A DNA stretch of 64,000 nucleotides from CAWJMF01 sp963843945 (GCA_963843945.1 CAWJMF010000005.1:1-64000); one strand, 5' to 3'. Numbered from the stretch's first letter, positions 6,982 to 15,877 are shown. Notes: generated from the sequence alone by a model not told the origin. Made by a program: numbers and translations.

Positions 6982-9774
6982 ATGACGGCCCCGGACCAGC
7001 ACCCGACGGCGCTGATCAGCTACAGCCACGACTCGCCCGAGCACGAGAAACGCGTGCTCGAGCTCTGCAACCGCTTGCGCGCACGCGGGATCGACGCGTT
7101 CGTCGATCAGTTCTTACCCGGTGCTCCGAGCGAAGGCTGGCCGCTCTGGATGGAGCAACAGATCGAAGGCCGCGACTTTACCCTGATGGTCTGCACCGAG
7201 GCGTATCGGCGCCGCTTCATGGGGAACGAGGCCGCCGGCATCGGGCGCGGCGTCGTATGGGAAGCGCGCATCCTCCGCAACCTCCTCTACGAAAAATCGG
7301 AGTGGCAAGCGCGGATCGTGCCCGTCATCATCGGTTCCGGCGACCGCGAGTTCGTCCCAACGGTCTTTCGCCAGCACTTCTACGACCTCAGCGACGAGCG
7401 GAGCTTCGAGAGCCTGCTGCGTCATCTGTTGCAGCAGCCCGGTGCCGAGGCCGGCGCCCTCGGACCGCTAGGACCAAACGGAAGTCGCTGGAGCGCCTTC
7501 GAGCGGCCCTGGCTCGTTCCCGACGGGTTGCGCACGCGCTATTTTACCGGGCGCGAGCATCTCCTTACCGTCCTGCGTCAGCAGCTCGTCGAGCGCCGGC
7601 GAGCCGCGCTCTCGGGCCTCGGCGGCGTGGGAAAGACTCAGACGGCGTTGGAGTACGCCGTGCGGCACCGCGCCGAGTACCCGGACGGCGTCTTTTGGGT
7701 CACCGCCGATACCTCGAGCGCGCTGACCAGCGGCTTCGTCGAAACCGCCAAAGCGCTCGGACTCACGGCCGCTGCGACCAGCGACGAAGGGCGCATCAGC
7801 CGCGCGGTGCTGGATTGGTTCAACGGAACTAATCGCTGGCTGCTCACGCTCGACAACGTCGAAGACCGCCGCGACGTGGCGTCGTTCTTGCCGCAGCGCG
7901 GCGAAGGCCACGTGTTGCTCACCTCGCGCGAGTCGGCTTTCGGCGAGCTCGGGATCGCGCGCGGGCTCGAGATCGTGGATTTTGACGGCGACGAGTCGTT
8001 GCGTTTTCTGCTCAAGCGAACCGGACGGGTTGAAGTCGAACCTGAAGAACGTGTCGCTGCCTCGGAATTGGCCGCCGAGCTCGGAAATCTGCCGCTCGCC
8101 TTAGCGCAAGCTGCCGCCTACATCGCCGAGACCGACGCCACGTTCTCCGATTATCTGCGGGCCTTTCGTAAGCGTCGCTTGGCCCTGCTGGAACGGGGCA
8201 GCGGCGGCGAATCGCACGACAGCGTCGCTGTTACGTGGGCGGCCAACTTCGAAGCCGTGGGGGTCGCATCGCCTGCGGCCGCGGATCTGCTCCGCGTCAG
8301 CGCGTTCCTGGCACCGGATGCGATCCCGTTCGAACTCCTCGCAAAGGGCGCGCAATGCTTGGGCGCGCCCATTGCCGCGGCGCTCGCCGATCCCGATGAT
8401 ACCTTAGCCATGGCCGAGCTATTGCGTCCGCTGGCTCAATATTCGCTCGTCCGGTCCGACGCGCGAGCTCACGTGTACGGCGTCCACCGGCTCGTGCAAG
8501 AAATAACCCGCGAAGCCGAGCCGGCGCCGGAGCACGAGGTCTGGATCGAGCGCATCGCGGGCGCTTTGCGGGGCGCGTTCCCCGAAGTGCTCTACCCGAA
8601 CTGGGTTCAGTGCGATCGGCTGGTCGCGCACATCGCAGCGATCTCGGGTTCGATGCATACCTACGACCTGCAGATCCGCGATGCCGCCGAGGTTTTCAAT
8701 CGCTCCGGGGTTTACTTAACTGCGCGGGGCCGCTACGCCGAGGCGCAATCGCTGTTGGAACACGCGATCGCCGTCTACGAGAAGACCGATCCGAACGGTA
8801 CGGCGCTCGCGAACGCGATCCTCAATCTCGGAAACGTCTTTCGCGAGCAAGGTCAGTACGCCGAAGCGAAATCGGTGCAGGAACGCGCACTCGGGATCTT
8901 CGAGAGCGTCGACCCCGCTTCTCACGGCGTCGGCAAGAGCCTCAACAATATCGGTATCATCTTCGCGCTCCAGGGCCAGTATGCCGAAGCGGAGCCGCGC
9001 TTTCAGCGGGCTCTCACGGTCATCGAGGGCGTTCTCGGGCCGGATCACTTCGATCTCGTTTACGCTATCAACAACCTTGGGCTCATCTATATCTCGCTGA
9101 AGCGCCACGCTGAGGCGGAGCCGCTGTTGAAGCGCGCCTTGGCGATTCGCGAGCACGCGCTCGGGCCCGATCATCCCGACGTGGCTGCCTCCCTCGATAA
9201 CTTGGCCGAACTTTACGCGCATCAGACGCGCCATGCGGAAGCCGAGGCGTTAGGCCGGCGCGCGCTGGCGATCTTCGAACGGACCGTTGGTGAGGATCAT
9301 AACTTCCTCGCCGAATGCGTCAACGCCCTGGCGCGATCCATCGCGTTGCAGGGTCGCTACGCCGAGGCGGAGCCGCTGTTCGAGCGCGCGCTCGACATCT
9401 TAGAGCGGATCTCTCCCGATCACCCCGAGCTAGCCGAGAGTCTCAACGGGCTCGCCGCGGTGCACAGCCATTTCGGCCGCTACGCCGTCGCGCAGCCACT
9501 GTTTGAACGCGCGCTGGCAATCCTCGAGCGGACCGCTCCCGATCATCAAAACGCGGCCGAGTCTCTCAGCGGGCTCGCGGTGGTGCATCGTCAGCTCGGC
9601 CAGTACGCTCAAGCGGAGGCGCTGTTCGAACGGGCGCTGGCGATTAAGGAACTCACGTTCGCCTCGGACCATCCCGAGGTCGAGGAAATCCGGCGCAACC
9701 TCGCTACGCTCCGCGCAGCGCTGACGGCAGACGAACGCTCCAACGATCCGTCGCCGGGTCCCAACTCGTCGTAG
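6982..9774 (+). CDS. SEFIR-domain STAND NTPase with C-terminal TPR repeats
   Basis: A 930-aa three-part signalling protein. Residues about 5-150 form a SEFIR (TIR-like) domain, with ALISYSHDSPEHEKRV at the start and LMVCTEAYRRRF further on. Residues about 190-500 form an NB-ARC-type NTPase: Walker A GLGGVGKT near 212, Walker B RWLLTLDNVED, a GNLPLAL (GxP-like) motif, and VHRLVQ in the winged-helix region. Residues about 580-915 hold eight TPR units of the AEAEPLFERALAI type. STAND proteins of this build oligomerise when the repeat sensor binds a trigger. Bacterial SEFIR/TIR effectors are known to act in antiphage defence, some by consuming NAD. Defence function here is inference. The ATG at 6982 starts just before the SEFIR fold. 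Confidence 0.9.
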   Translation: MTAPDQHPTALISYSHDSPEHEKRVLELCNRLRARGIDAFVDQFLPGAPSEGWPLWMEQQIEGRDFTLMVCTEAYRRRFMGNEAAGIGRGVVWEARILRNLLYEKSEWQARIVPVIIGSGDREFVPTVFRQHFYDLSDERSFESLLRHLLQQPGAEAGALGPLGPNGSRWSAFERPWLVPDGLRTRYFTGREHLLTVLRQQLVERRRAALSGLGGVGKTQTALEYAVRHRAEYPDGVFWVTADTSSALTSGFVETAKALGLTAAATSDEGRISRAVLDWFNGTNRWLLTLDNVEDRRDVASFLPQRGEGHVLLTSRESAFGELGIARGLEIVDFDGDESLRFLLKRTGRVEVEPEERVAASELAAELGNLPLALAQAAAYIAETDATFSDYLRAFRKRRLALLERGSGGESHDSVAVTWAANFEAVGVASPAAADLLRVSAFLAPDAIPFELLAKGAQCLGAPIAAALADPDDTLAMAELLRPLAQYSLVRSDARAHVYGVHRLVQEITREAEPAPEHEVWIERIAGALRGAFPEVLYPNWVQCDRLVAHIAAISGSMHTYDLQIRDAAEVFNRSGVYLTARGRYAEAQSLLEHAIAVYEKTDPNGTALANAILNLGNVFREQGQYAEAKSVQERALGIFESVDPASHGVGKSLNNIGIIFALQGQYAEAEPRFQRALTVIEGVLGPDHFDLVYAINNLGLIYISLKRHAEAEPLLKRALAIREHALGPDHPDVAASLDNLAELYAHQTRHAEAEALGRRALAIFERTVGEDHNFLAECVNALARSIALQGRYAEAEPLFERALDILERISPDHPELAESLNGLAAVHSHFGRYAVAQPLFERALAILERTAPDHQNAAESLSGLAVVHRQLGQYAQAEALFERALAIKELTFASDHPEVEEIRRNLATLRAALTADERSNDPSPGPNSS

Positions 9775-9806
9775 CCGACGTCCAGAACGCCGGCCTGAAA
9801 GAAGAA

Positions 9807-9832
9807 CGCTCGCCAAAACGATCTGGCGAGCG
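9807..9832. terminator. Hairpin between convergent genes
   Basis: A perfect 9-bp stem CGCTCGCCA/TGGCGAGCG with an 8-nt loop lies between the SEFIR-STAND gene and the convergent secreted-protein gene. No long T run follows on either side, so intrinsic termination strength is uncertain. The placement suits a bidirectional terminator. Confidence 0.6.
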
Positions 9833-9854
9833 CCGGTCTTCGATGGGCCTCGGA

Positions 9855-10235
9855 TCAGTTCGTATGCTCTCTGGCCGGATCGATGTGGAACGTCTTATTC
9901 ACCCACGCGTTGTACGCTGCGTTGGCCTGCTGGGCGGTCAAAGCGTGCGAAAAGTCCGGACCAGGTTGCGGCGCTTTCACCGTAACGTTTCCAATCGTCT
10001 TCATGGACCCATTGCTCATCCGCTCGGCTACCGCGAACGGCTTGCAAACCAGGGTCGTCGACGAGTCCATCATCTTAGCGTTCGCCGTCTCATTCGCAAG
10101 CGCGGGCCGGCAAACGAATGATGCCATCATCGCGCTTTGGTCTGTCGTTTGCGCCCAAGCGATTGGTGCGAGTGCTGCCAGGACAAAAGGAAGTGCGACC
10201 ATCATCGTGCGGAACGATCCGCTTCTTGGAATCAT
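9855..10235 (-). CDS. Small secreted protein, unknown function
   Basis: A 126-aa protein with a clear signal peptide (MMVALPFVLAALAPIAWAQ, cleavage after AWA) and two cysteines (FVCRPALA and LVCKPFAVA) that could pair. The mature part is rich in Ala, Asn, Met and Thr. An AAGGAGT ribosome site precedes the ATG at 10235. I recognise no family. It is alone on its strand. Confidence 0.7.
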   Translation of the reverse strand: MIPRSGSFRTMMVALPFVLAALAPIAWAQTTDQSAMMASFVCRPALANETANAKMMDSSTTLVCKPFAVAERMSNGSMKTIGNVTVKAPQPGPDFSHALTAQQANAAYNAWVNKTFHIDPAREHTN

Positions 10236-10671
10236 CGGTTACTCCTTAAGAATTCTGGGATGTGCGGAGAATATAGCATTTCCAAGGCTAGCTGTCTTGC
10301 ACGACCGGTTGCGAATTTACAGAGGCGCCGATCGACAGGCCTCCCGTACGTTAAGCATCGGGCCACGGTTTGAGCGGAGGCCACGTGTCTGCTACTCGGG
10401 GTCCGGAGGGCAACCCTTTCTATGCCCGGGCGACGTTGCTCGCGGCCCGGCGTGAGGGCGTTCCCCTGGGCCCATCGAGGGCGGCGACGGGCATGCGGGA
10501 CGACCGCCCGGCTGATCCGTGGAAGCGCGGCGAAAAAGGCCGGTCTTCCGAGCGAAATGAAGACACGGCGGCAATTCGAACGCACAGGCGTGCAATCGTG
10601 AAGCGTTGGAGGCAGCGATGCGTGAGACGACCGACCCGTCGACGGATGCCGAGCGGCCCTGACCGGTGTCT
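10236..10671. other. Intergenic stretch without a convincing gene
   Basis: About 436 bases between divergent genes. Open frames here have no family-like composition. A 14-codon ORF at 10618-10662 has a good ribosome site (TTGGAGG) and ends just before the thioredoxin-like gene, so it could be a leader peptide; I cannot support it further. Confidence 0.4.
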
Positions 10672-11824
10672 ATGAGGCGTTCTTCGCTAAGCCTTGCTGT
10701 TCTCGCCCTCGCTCTAGGTTGGGAGACGACTATGGCGACAAAATCTTCCATGCGGCCGGGCGGGCTCGTGCAGCCGGCAAACGCCGCGGAATCTCAGCCG
10801 GCACTCGCCGACGAGGGTCTCATGCCCGAGTTGGCCGATCCGCCTGCGACGCGGCCCCCGACGGCAAGCGACAAGGAACGCTTCATGCCGGACATGACGG
10901 TTTGGTTGAATTCCGCGCCGCTGCGTACCGAATCTCTGCGCGGCAAGGTCGTGCTCGTCGATTTCTGGACGTACTCCTGCATCAACAGCTTGCGAAATCT
11001 GCCGTATATCCAGGCTTGGGCGGCCAAATACAAAGATGCGGGGCTGGTCGTGATCGGCGTGCACACGCCGGAATTCTCATTTGAGAAAGACCGCGATAAC
11101 GTCGCAACGGCCGTGCGCGACTTAAAGGTCACCTACCCGGTGCCTATGGACAGCGACTATCGCATTTGGCAGGCCTTCAACAACGAATACTGGCCGGCGG
11201 ACTACTTCGTCGACGCGAAGGGAAGAATTCGCTATCACCACTTCGGCGAGGGCGACTACGCGCAGTCCGAACGCGTCATTCAAGAACTCCTCAGAGAAAA
11301 CGGGGCCGTCGGAGTGAGTGAGAGCCTCGTGCACCCCTCCGCAGGCGGGATCGAAGCCCCGCCCGGCAACGACGAGCAGTCTCCCGAAACCTACGTCGGC
11401 TACCGCCGCGCCGAGAACTTCGCATCGCCGGAGCGCGTCGCGAAAGATGCAACGAAAACGTATAGCTTACCGCCGGCTCTCTCACTCAACCACTGGGCGC
11501 TCGGCGGAGCGTGGGACGTCGGACCCGAGAGCGGAGTGCTGAAAACGGCCGCCGGCAAGATTGCCTTCCGCTTCCACAGCCGCGATCTGCACTTCGTGTT
11601 AGCTCCTGCGAAAGACGGCAAGCCGGTTCGTTTCCGGGTCGAATTGGACGGCGCAGCGCCGGGCAGCAACTGCGGCATCGACTGTGCCCCGGATGGGGCC
11701 GGTGAAGTCCGAGAGGCGCGTCTTTATCAGTTGATCCGGCAAAAGCGGCCCGATCCAAGACCGGACCTTTCAAATCGAATTCCTCGATCCCGGCGTTCAC
11801 GCGTACGTCTTTACCTTCGGTTAA
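10672..11824 (+). pseudogene. Thioredoxin-like/TlpA family protein with DipZ-type C-terminal domain, frameshifted near the end
   Basis: A signal-like N-terminus is followed by a redoxin domain (about residues 65-210) in which the usual CxxC site reads SCINSL: the first Cys is kept and the second is Ser. A DipZ-type C-terminal domain follows (about 240-380; LNHWALGG, LDGAAPGSNCGIDC, RLYQLIRQ). The expected ending DRTFQIEFLDPG...VFTFG is present only in another frame. The frame breaks at an AAAA run (11741-11744), and removing one A restores it, giving a stop at 11822-11824. Without that correction the protein runs to 11859 with an unrelated tail. The start could also be GTG 10666. Confidence 0.75.
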
Positions 11825-11827
11825 GCC

Positions 11828-12685
11828 ATGACGCAACACGAACTCTACGAGCGATTTAAGGAACTCCACGAACGCCCGGGGATCTTCATCATGCCGAACC
11901 CCTGGGACGGGCTTTCGGCACTTCTTTGCAAAGAGGCCGGCTTCGAGGCGTTGGGCACGTCGTCGGCGGCGATCGCGTTCGCGCTCGGACGTCAAGACGG
12001 TGCGCACGCCGTTAGCTTGGCGGAGCATTTGGAGAACGCCGTTTTGATCGGCAAAGTCACCGGTTTGCCGGTTAATGGCGATACCGAGGACGGTTTTGGC
12101 CCCGCGCCGGCCGATGCGGTGACGACGGTCGAGGCTGCAATTGCCGCGGGGCTGGCCGGCGTTGCAATCGAGGACACGACGGCCGATCCCGACAAGCCGA
12201 TTCATGCCTTCGATGCGGCGGTCGAACGCGTACGCCAGGCAGCTAAAGCGGCGAAGGGGCGGATCGTTCTCACCGCGCGGACCGACAACTTTCTGCACGG
12301 CATGGTCGACCTCGACGCGGCGATTCGGCGCCTGGTCGCGTTTGCCGAGGTCGGAGCCGACGTCCTCTACGCGCCTTCTCCAAAAGACATGGACGAAATC
12401 CGCGCGATCGTCAAAGCCGTCGCGCCCAAGCCGGTGAACGTTGTCGTGCGACCGAGGAGCGGTCCGGTGCCGGTCGCGGAGCTTCGGGATGCCGGCGTGA
12501 AACGAATCAGCTTCGGTTCCGTAGGCTACACGCATGCGATGGCGGCTCTTCGGGATGCGCTCGAAGAAGCGGCCGGCGGCAATCTGATTCCCATCTCAAC
12601 CGGCATGCGCTCGAGCGCCATCGCAGAGCTGATCGAAGAAGCCGCCGCTCGTCGGTCAAACGTGCAGAAGACTCTCCCAATTTGA
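11828..12685 (+). CDS. Isocitrate lyase/PEP mutase family protein
   Basis: A 285-aa TIM-barrel protein of the PEP-mutase superfamily. GIFIMPNPWDGLSALL is near residues 18-33, GTSSAAIAF near 43, the metal-binding loop GDTEDGFG near 84-91, VAIEDTT near 116-122, and LTARTDNF around 150. The canonical isocitrate lyase KKCGH motif is absent, as in the carboxyphosphonoenolpyruvate-mutase-like branch. It probably makes or breaks C-C or C-P bonds of 2-oxo/phosphono acids. The ATG lies 3 nt after the corrected stop of the previous gene, so the two are likely co-translated. Confidence 0.88.
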   Translation: MTQHELYERFKELHERPGIFIMPNPWDGLSALLCKEAGFEALGTSSAAIAFALGRQDGAHAVSLAEHLENAVLIGKVTGLPVNGDTEDGFGPAPADAVTTVEAAIAAGLAGVAIEDTTADPDKPIHAFDAAVERVRQAAKAAKGRIVLTARTDNFLHGMVDLDAAIRRLVAFAEVGADVLYAPSPKDMDEIRAIVKAVAPKPVNVVVRPRSGPVPVAELRDAGVKRISFGSVGYTHAMAALRDALEEAAGGNLIPISTGMRSSAIAELIEEAAARRSNVQKTLPI

Positions 12686-13009
12686 GGGGACGCGGCCTGC
12701 CGGACCCGGCACCGGCTGATCCGCGGGGTGCGCATGCGGCTTGGGCAGGGTTGGGCCGTCGACGAATTCGCCGGTGCGGTAGTCGTAGAACCATCGTTCG
12801 CCCGGCTCGAAGCTGGCAATGATCGGATGGCCGCTGGCCTTATAGTGCTTCGTCGCATGCTGATTGGGCGACGTGTCGCAACAGCCGATGTGTCCGCATT
12901 CGGCGCACCGGCGCAGATGCAGCCACCAGCTCTTCGTCGCTAAGCACTCGACGCAGCCGGTCCCGCTCGGCTTCGCCTTGAGATTGATACCGTCGATCTC
13001 GCCGCTCAT
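12656..13009 (-). CDS. UBP-type zinc finger protein
   Basis: A 117-aa protein with a zinc-finger UBP domain over residues about 18-85. It has GCVECLATKSWWLHLRRCAEC, given in parts as GCVEC and RRCAECGHIGCCD, and the histidines QHATKHYKASGHP. In eukaryotes this fold binds ubiquitin tails; in bacteria it is a stand-alone domain of unknown role, often beside redox genes. It is the last gene of a minus-strand operon, with a 4-nt overlap with the DUF6510 gene. Its 3' end overlaps the convergent PEP-mutase-family gene by 30 nt. Confidence 0.88.
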   Translation of the reverse strand: MSGEIDGINLKAKPSGTGCVECLATKSWWLHLRRCAECGHIGCCDTSPNQHATKHYKASGHPIIASFEPGERWFYDYRTGEFVDGPTLPKPHAHPADQPVPGPAGRVPSNWESLLHV

Positions 13010-13296
13010 GACAGCCCCTCGATGCGAACGTACGCGGCGCCACGCGCGTCAAGGTAGACCGCCGAAGACGTCTGCACGATTCGCGCGATGACCGCTTTGC
13101 AGGCCGGGCAGCGCAACACCACGCCGGGCGCCTGCGTGAAGGCCATCAGGGCGCCCATTTGTGCGTCGGAGGTACAGCCGGCGCATCGCGTAACGGCCGT
13201 CGTCATATCCCGCCCGAAGATCTGCGCGAGACGCCCGGCGACGGCGTTGCCATCCAGCATCAGCGCCGCGTTCATGTCGGTCTTATCGTCACTCAT
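13006..13296 (-). CDS. DUF6510 family zinc-ribbon-like protein
   Basis: A 96-aa protein with two Cys pairs, CAGC near residues 38-41 and CPAC near 63-66, that probably bind zinc. The opening MNAALMLDGNAVAGRLAQIFG matches the DUF6510 family, whose genes commonly sit beside sulfite-oxidase-like and flavin reductase genes in actinobacteria. The same order here supports a shared redox role, not further defined. Confidence 0.85.
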   Translation of the reverse strand: MSDDKTDMNAALMLDGNAVAGRLAQIFGRDMTTAVTRCAGCTSDAQMGALMAFTQAPGVVLRCPACKAVIARIVQTSSAVYLDARGAAYVRIEGLS

Positions 13297-13308
13297 TTTC
13301 GTCCTTCC

Positions 13309-14049
13309 TCAAGTGCCACTCGGACCAAAGCGTTCGGTCCGGATGCGTTCCGGGGTCAGGCCGCTCGCGACCAGCGCGCTCGATACTGCTTCCACCAGCA
13401 GCGTGGGACCGCATACGTATGCGCGAACGTCGCTCCCTAGCGGACTAGCGACGTCTTCCAGCATCGCGCGATCGATTCGCCGCTGGTACCCCGTCCAACC
13501 GGGCGGCCCGCCGCGCGTGTAGGTAAAGACAACCTCGAGCGAGGGGTCGCCGGCCGCGAGCCGGCCGAGTTCTTCGCGGTAGATCGCTTCCTCGGCGGTT
13601 CGGCTGCTGTACAACAGGCGCGTCGGATTGGTTGCGTGCCGTGCACCGCGGTGACGAAGCATCGCCATCAACGGGACGACGCCTGACCCTCCGGCGACGA
13701 GAAGCAATGGCACGGGGAGGGAGACGTCCCAGACGAAGTATCCGCCGATCGGCCCGCGCACCTCGAGCTTATCGCCGACGACCAAGACCTCATCGAGATA
13801 CGGTGAGACCTCGCCGTCGTCGATGCGTTCGACGGTCAATTCGAGCTCGCCCACGCGCTCGGGTTCTGAAGCGGCCGAATAGCTTCGCTCCGTTTGATAG
13901 CCGTCCGGAGCCGTGAGGCGCACGTCGTAGTGTTGACCCGGCTGGTGCGGCATCCACTGGGGCAGCTTCAAGGTCAAACTCTTGGTGCGAGGCGTCTCGC
14001 TCTTGATGCGGGTAACCTCGGCGATCTGCCACTCGAGCGTTGGTTCCAC
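13309..14049 (-). CDS. FAD-binding oxidoreductase (ferredoxin-NADP reductase-like)
   Basis: About 246 aa with the FNR fold: FAD motif RSYSAAS around residue 53, GPIGGYFVW, a nucleotide-binding VAGGSGVVPLMAML, and the C-terminal CGP motif (YVCGPTLLVEAV). It likely moves electrons between NAD(P)H and the neighbouring molybdoenzyme. The usual C-terminal ferredoxin domain of oxygenase reductases is absent. The start is uncertain: GTG 14049 lies 2 nt past the stop of the upstream gene, and TTG 14055 overlaps that stop. Confidence 0.88.
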   Translation of the reverse strand: MEPTLEWQIAEVTRIKSETPRTKSLTLKLPQWMPHQPGQHYDVRLTAPDGYQTERSYSAASEPERVGELELTVERIDDGEVSPYLDEVLVVGDKLEVRGPIGGYFVWDVSLPVPLLLVAGGSGVVPLMAMLRHRGARHATNPTRLLYSSRTAEEAIYREELGRLAAGDPSLEVVFTYTRGGPPGWTGYQRRIDRAMLEDVASPLGSDVRAYVCGPTLLVEAVSSALVASGLTPERIRTERFGPSGT

Positions 14050-14051
14050 CG

Positions 14052-14657
14052 TCAATCGCCGCTGTACCGCTCTTCTTTCCAGGGATCGCCATGGATATGG
14101 TAGCCGAGCGATTCCCAAAACCCCGGTTCGTCGCGGTTCATGAAGCGCAGCCCGCGAATCCACTTGGCGCTCTTCCAGAAGTACAGATGCGGCACGACGA
14201 GCCGAGCTGGGCCGCCGTGCTCGGCGGCCAACGGCTTGCCGTCGAATTGATACGCCACGAAAGCCTGACCATTCGTCATCTCGGCGAGCGGAACGTTCGT
14301 CGTGTAATCGCCGTCGCTGAAAGCCATGACGTACTGACCAGCGGCTTGGACCTCGACGCTCTGAAGCAGGGTATCGATGCTGACCCCAAGCCACGTCGTG
14401 TCGAGTTTCGTCCACTTCGTCACGCAGCTGATGTCGACGGTGAACGTCTGGCTCGGCAACTTTTGAAACGCTTCCCAGTTCCAGGTCACCGGCGACTTGA
14501 CGAGCCCTTCGATCGTGAACGACCAGCGGTCGAGCGGCGTATGCGGCGTCGGTCCCGCCGACAGCACGGGAAAGTCTTCGACCAGATATTGCCCCGGGGG
14601 GAGGCGCTTCGCGACGTCGGCCGGACGCCGGCGTCCCGAAAATCCGCGCGATATCAT
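14052..14657 (-). CDS. Sulfite oxidase-like molybdopterin oxidoreductase
   Basis: A 201-aa protein of the oxidoreductase molybdopterin-binding family (YuiH/MsrP-like). DRWSFTIEGLV opens the domain, and DISCVTKW near residue 77 contains the cysteine expected to bind molybdenum. HGGPARLVVPHLYFWKSAKW and GYHIHGDPW are typical C-terminal elements. No signal peptide or dimerisation domain is seen, so it is a short cytoplasmic form. It heads a four-gene operon with the flavin reductase, DUF6510 and UBP-finger genes. Confidence 0.92.
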   Translation of the reverse strand: MISRGFSGRRRPADVAKRLPPGQYLVEDFPVLSAGPTPHTPLDRWSFTIEGLVKSPVTWNWEAFQKLPSQTFTVDISCVTKWTKLDTTWLGVSIDTLLQSVEVQAAGQYVMAFSDGDYTTNVPLAEMTNGQAFVAYQFDGKPLAAEHGGPARLVVPHLYFWKSAKWIRGLRFMNRDEPGFWESLGYHIHGDPWKEERYSGD

Positions 14658-14769
14658 ATCCGCCTCCTCGCCTTGACGCCCTTGCCGGTTCTGTGCTCGA
14701 CTGTGAACAGGAGGGCCGCGTTTCCTCCTGCCAACCCCGCAGAGTCGTCGTCAGGAGGTGTCCCAGGCC

Positions 14770-15153
14770 ATGTTTGATCTGTCAGCGTTAAACGATTTCG
14801 GCTTACTCTTCCTTCGGATCATGGCCGGCGCGATTTTCGGCGACAGCGGCTATAACCACCTCAAGGATCCCGTGGCGCGCGGCAAGAGCATCGGGCTGCC
14901 TACGAACGTTACCGTGTTCCTCGGCGCCGCCGAGGCAGCGGGTGCGGCCGGGGTGATTCTGGGCGTATTCCAGCAACTGGCCGCAATCGGCTTGATCCTC
15001 GTCATGCTCGGTGCGATTCAAAAAAAGGCGATGGTCTGGAAAACCGGGTTCTGGGGGAAAGACGGACAGGGCTGGTCGTACGAGTTGACGCTGATTTCAA
15101 TGCTGCTCGTCATCTTGTTCAGCGACGGCGGCCGCTTCGTGCTCCGCCGCTAG
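14770..15153 (+). CDS. DoxX family membrane protein
   Basis: A 127-aa protein with about four hydrophobic helices and the DoxX opening (LLFLRIMAGAIFGDSGYNHL). An AGGAGGTG ribosome site 9 nt upstream fixes the ATG at 14770 rather than the GTG within that site. DoxX-like proteins are linked to quinone or thiosulfate redox in some organisms; here only the fold is clear. Confidence 0.85.
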   Translation: MFDLSALNDFGLLFLRIMAGAIFGDSGYNHLKDPVARGKSIGLPTNVTVFLGAAEAAGAAGVILGVFQQLAAIGLILVMLGAIQKKAMVWKTGFWGKDGQGWSYELTLISMLLVILFSDGGRFVLRR

Positions 15154-15208
15154 ACGCGCAGCAACCGAGCGTGCTTCAAGTCCGAACGCGCCGGTTAAAT
15201 CGGAGCGC

Positions 15209-15358
15209 ATGAAGCAACGCATTTTCTTAGCAACGTTCACACTCGCCGTGCTGGCCGGTCTGGCAACCGTCGGCGGAACCACGCGAGCCACGGCTCAATC
15301 GGCTCCGACGCCCACGATGCCCGCCGCCAGTCCATCGCCTGCGATTTCTCCGACCTAG
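15209..15358 (+). CDS. 49-aa small secreted peptide
   Basis: An ATG at 15209 with GGAG upstream encodes a signal peptide (KQRIFLATFTLAVLAGLATV, cleavage near ATA). The mature tail is very short and Pro/Ser/Thr/Ala-rich (SAPTPTMPAASPSPAISPT). No family recognised. It may be co-transcribed with doxX, 55 nt upstream. Confidence 0.5.
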   Translation: MKQRIFLATFTLAVLAGLATVGGTTRATAQSAPTPTMPAASPSPAISPT

Positions 15359-15396
15359 GGAGGCGGGCCTCAGGGCCGGCGACCCCGGCCCGATAG

Positions 15397-15675
15397 GTTC
15401 CCTCGAGCCGCGTCGAATGTAAGGGATTCCCGAAACCATCGGAGGGCACGACCTTCTGGGACGAAGGCTTCCGGTATCGGCCCGGACCTTTTCCGTGCGA
15501 ACGTTGCGGACACCGCCGCGACATGCACGAGCATCTCAACGGGATCGCCCGCTGCCGCGCCTGCGATTACATCGCGCTTCGATTCCCATGCTCGACCGAA
15601 ACGCTGCGCGGCGAGCAGGTTCTCGACTCGCTCGCGTTTGACGTCGACGACGACGGGACCGAGCAGTCGAGCTAA
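15397..15675 (+). pseudogene. Zinc-ribbon-like open frame without a usable start
   Basis: The frame encodes PCERCGHRRDMHEHLNG, then CRACDYIALRFPC and ends VDDDGTEQSS: two CxxC knuckles as in small zinc ribbons. Between the in-frame stop at 15394-15396 and the first knuckle there is no ATG, GTG or TTG; the first ATG is inside the knuckle region. Either the true 5' end is out of frame through an indel, or this is a decayed gene. The following 15676-15877 stretch holds nothing I can name. Confidence 0.35.
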
Positions 15676-15877
15676 CGCCGAAGCTCCCTCAGAAACGGCG
15701 TGCGCCCGGCGCCGGTGTGACCCGGCCAGGGGTAAAGCCGCTCCGCACTTGGGTAGGCAAGAACGGTAGCCTGCCGCTGGCGGAAACGCTGCCGGTCGGA
15801 TACAAGAGGGTCGTGCTACCTCACTCGCGCGGCCCTCTTCTCGTCGAGCCGGAGGTCCAGCCGCACCGCCCGCATTT

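Noticed and set aside
8727..9690. Periodic DNA repeats of about 126 bp, considered as a CRISPR or satellite
   Set aside because: They encode successive 42-residue TPR units in frame; there are no spacers and the repeats are imperfect.
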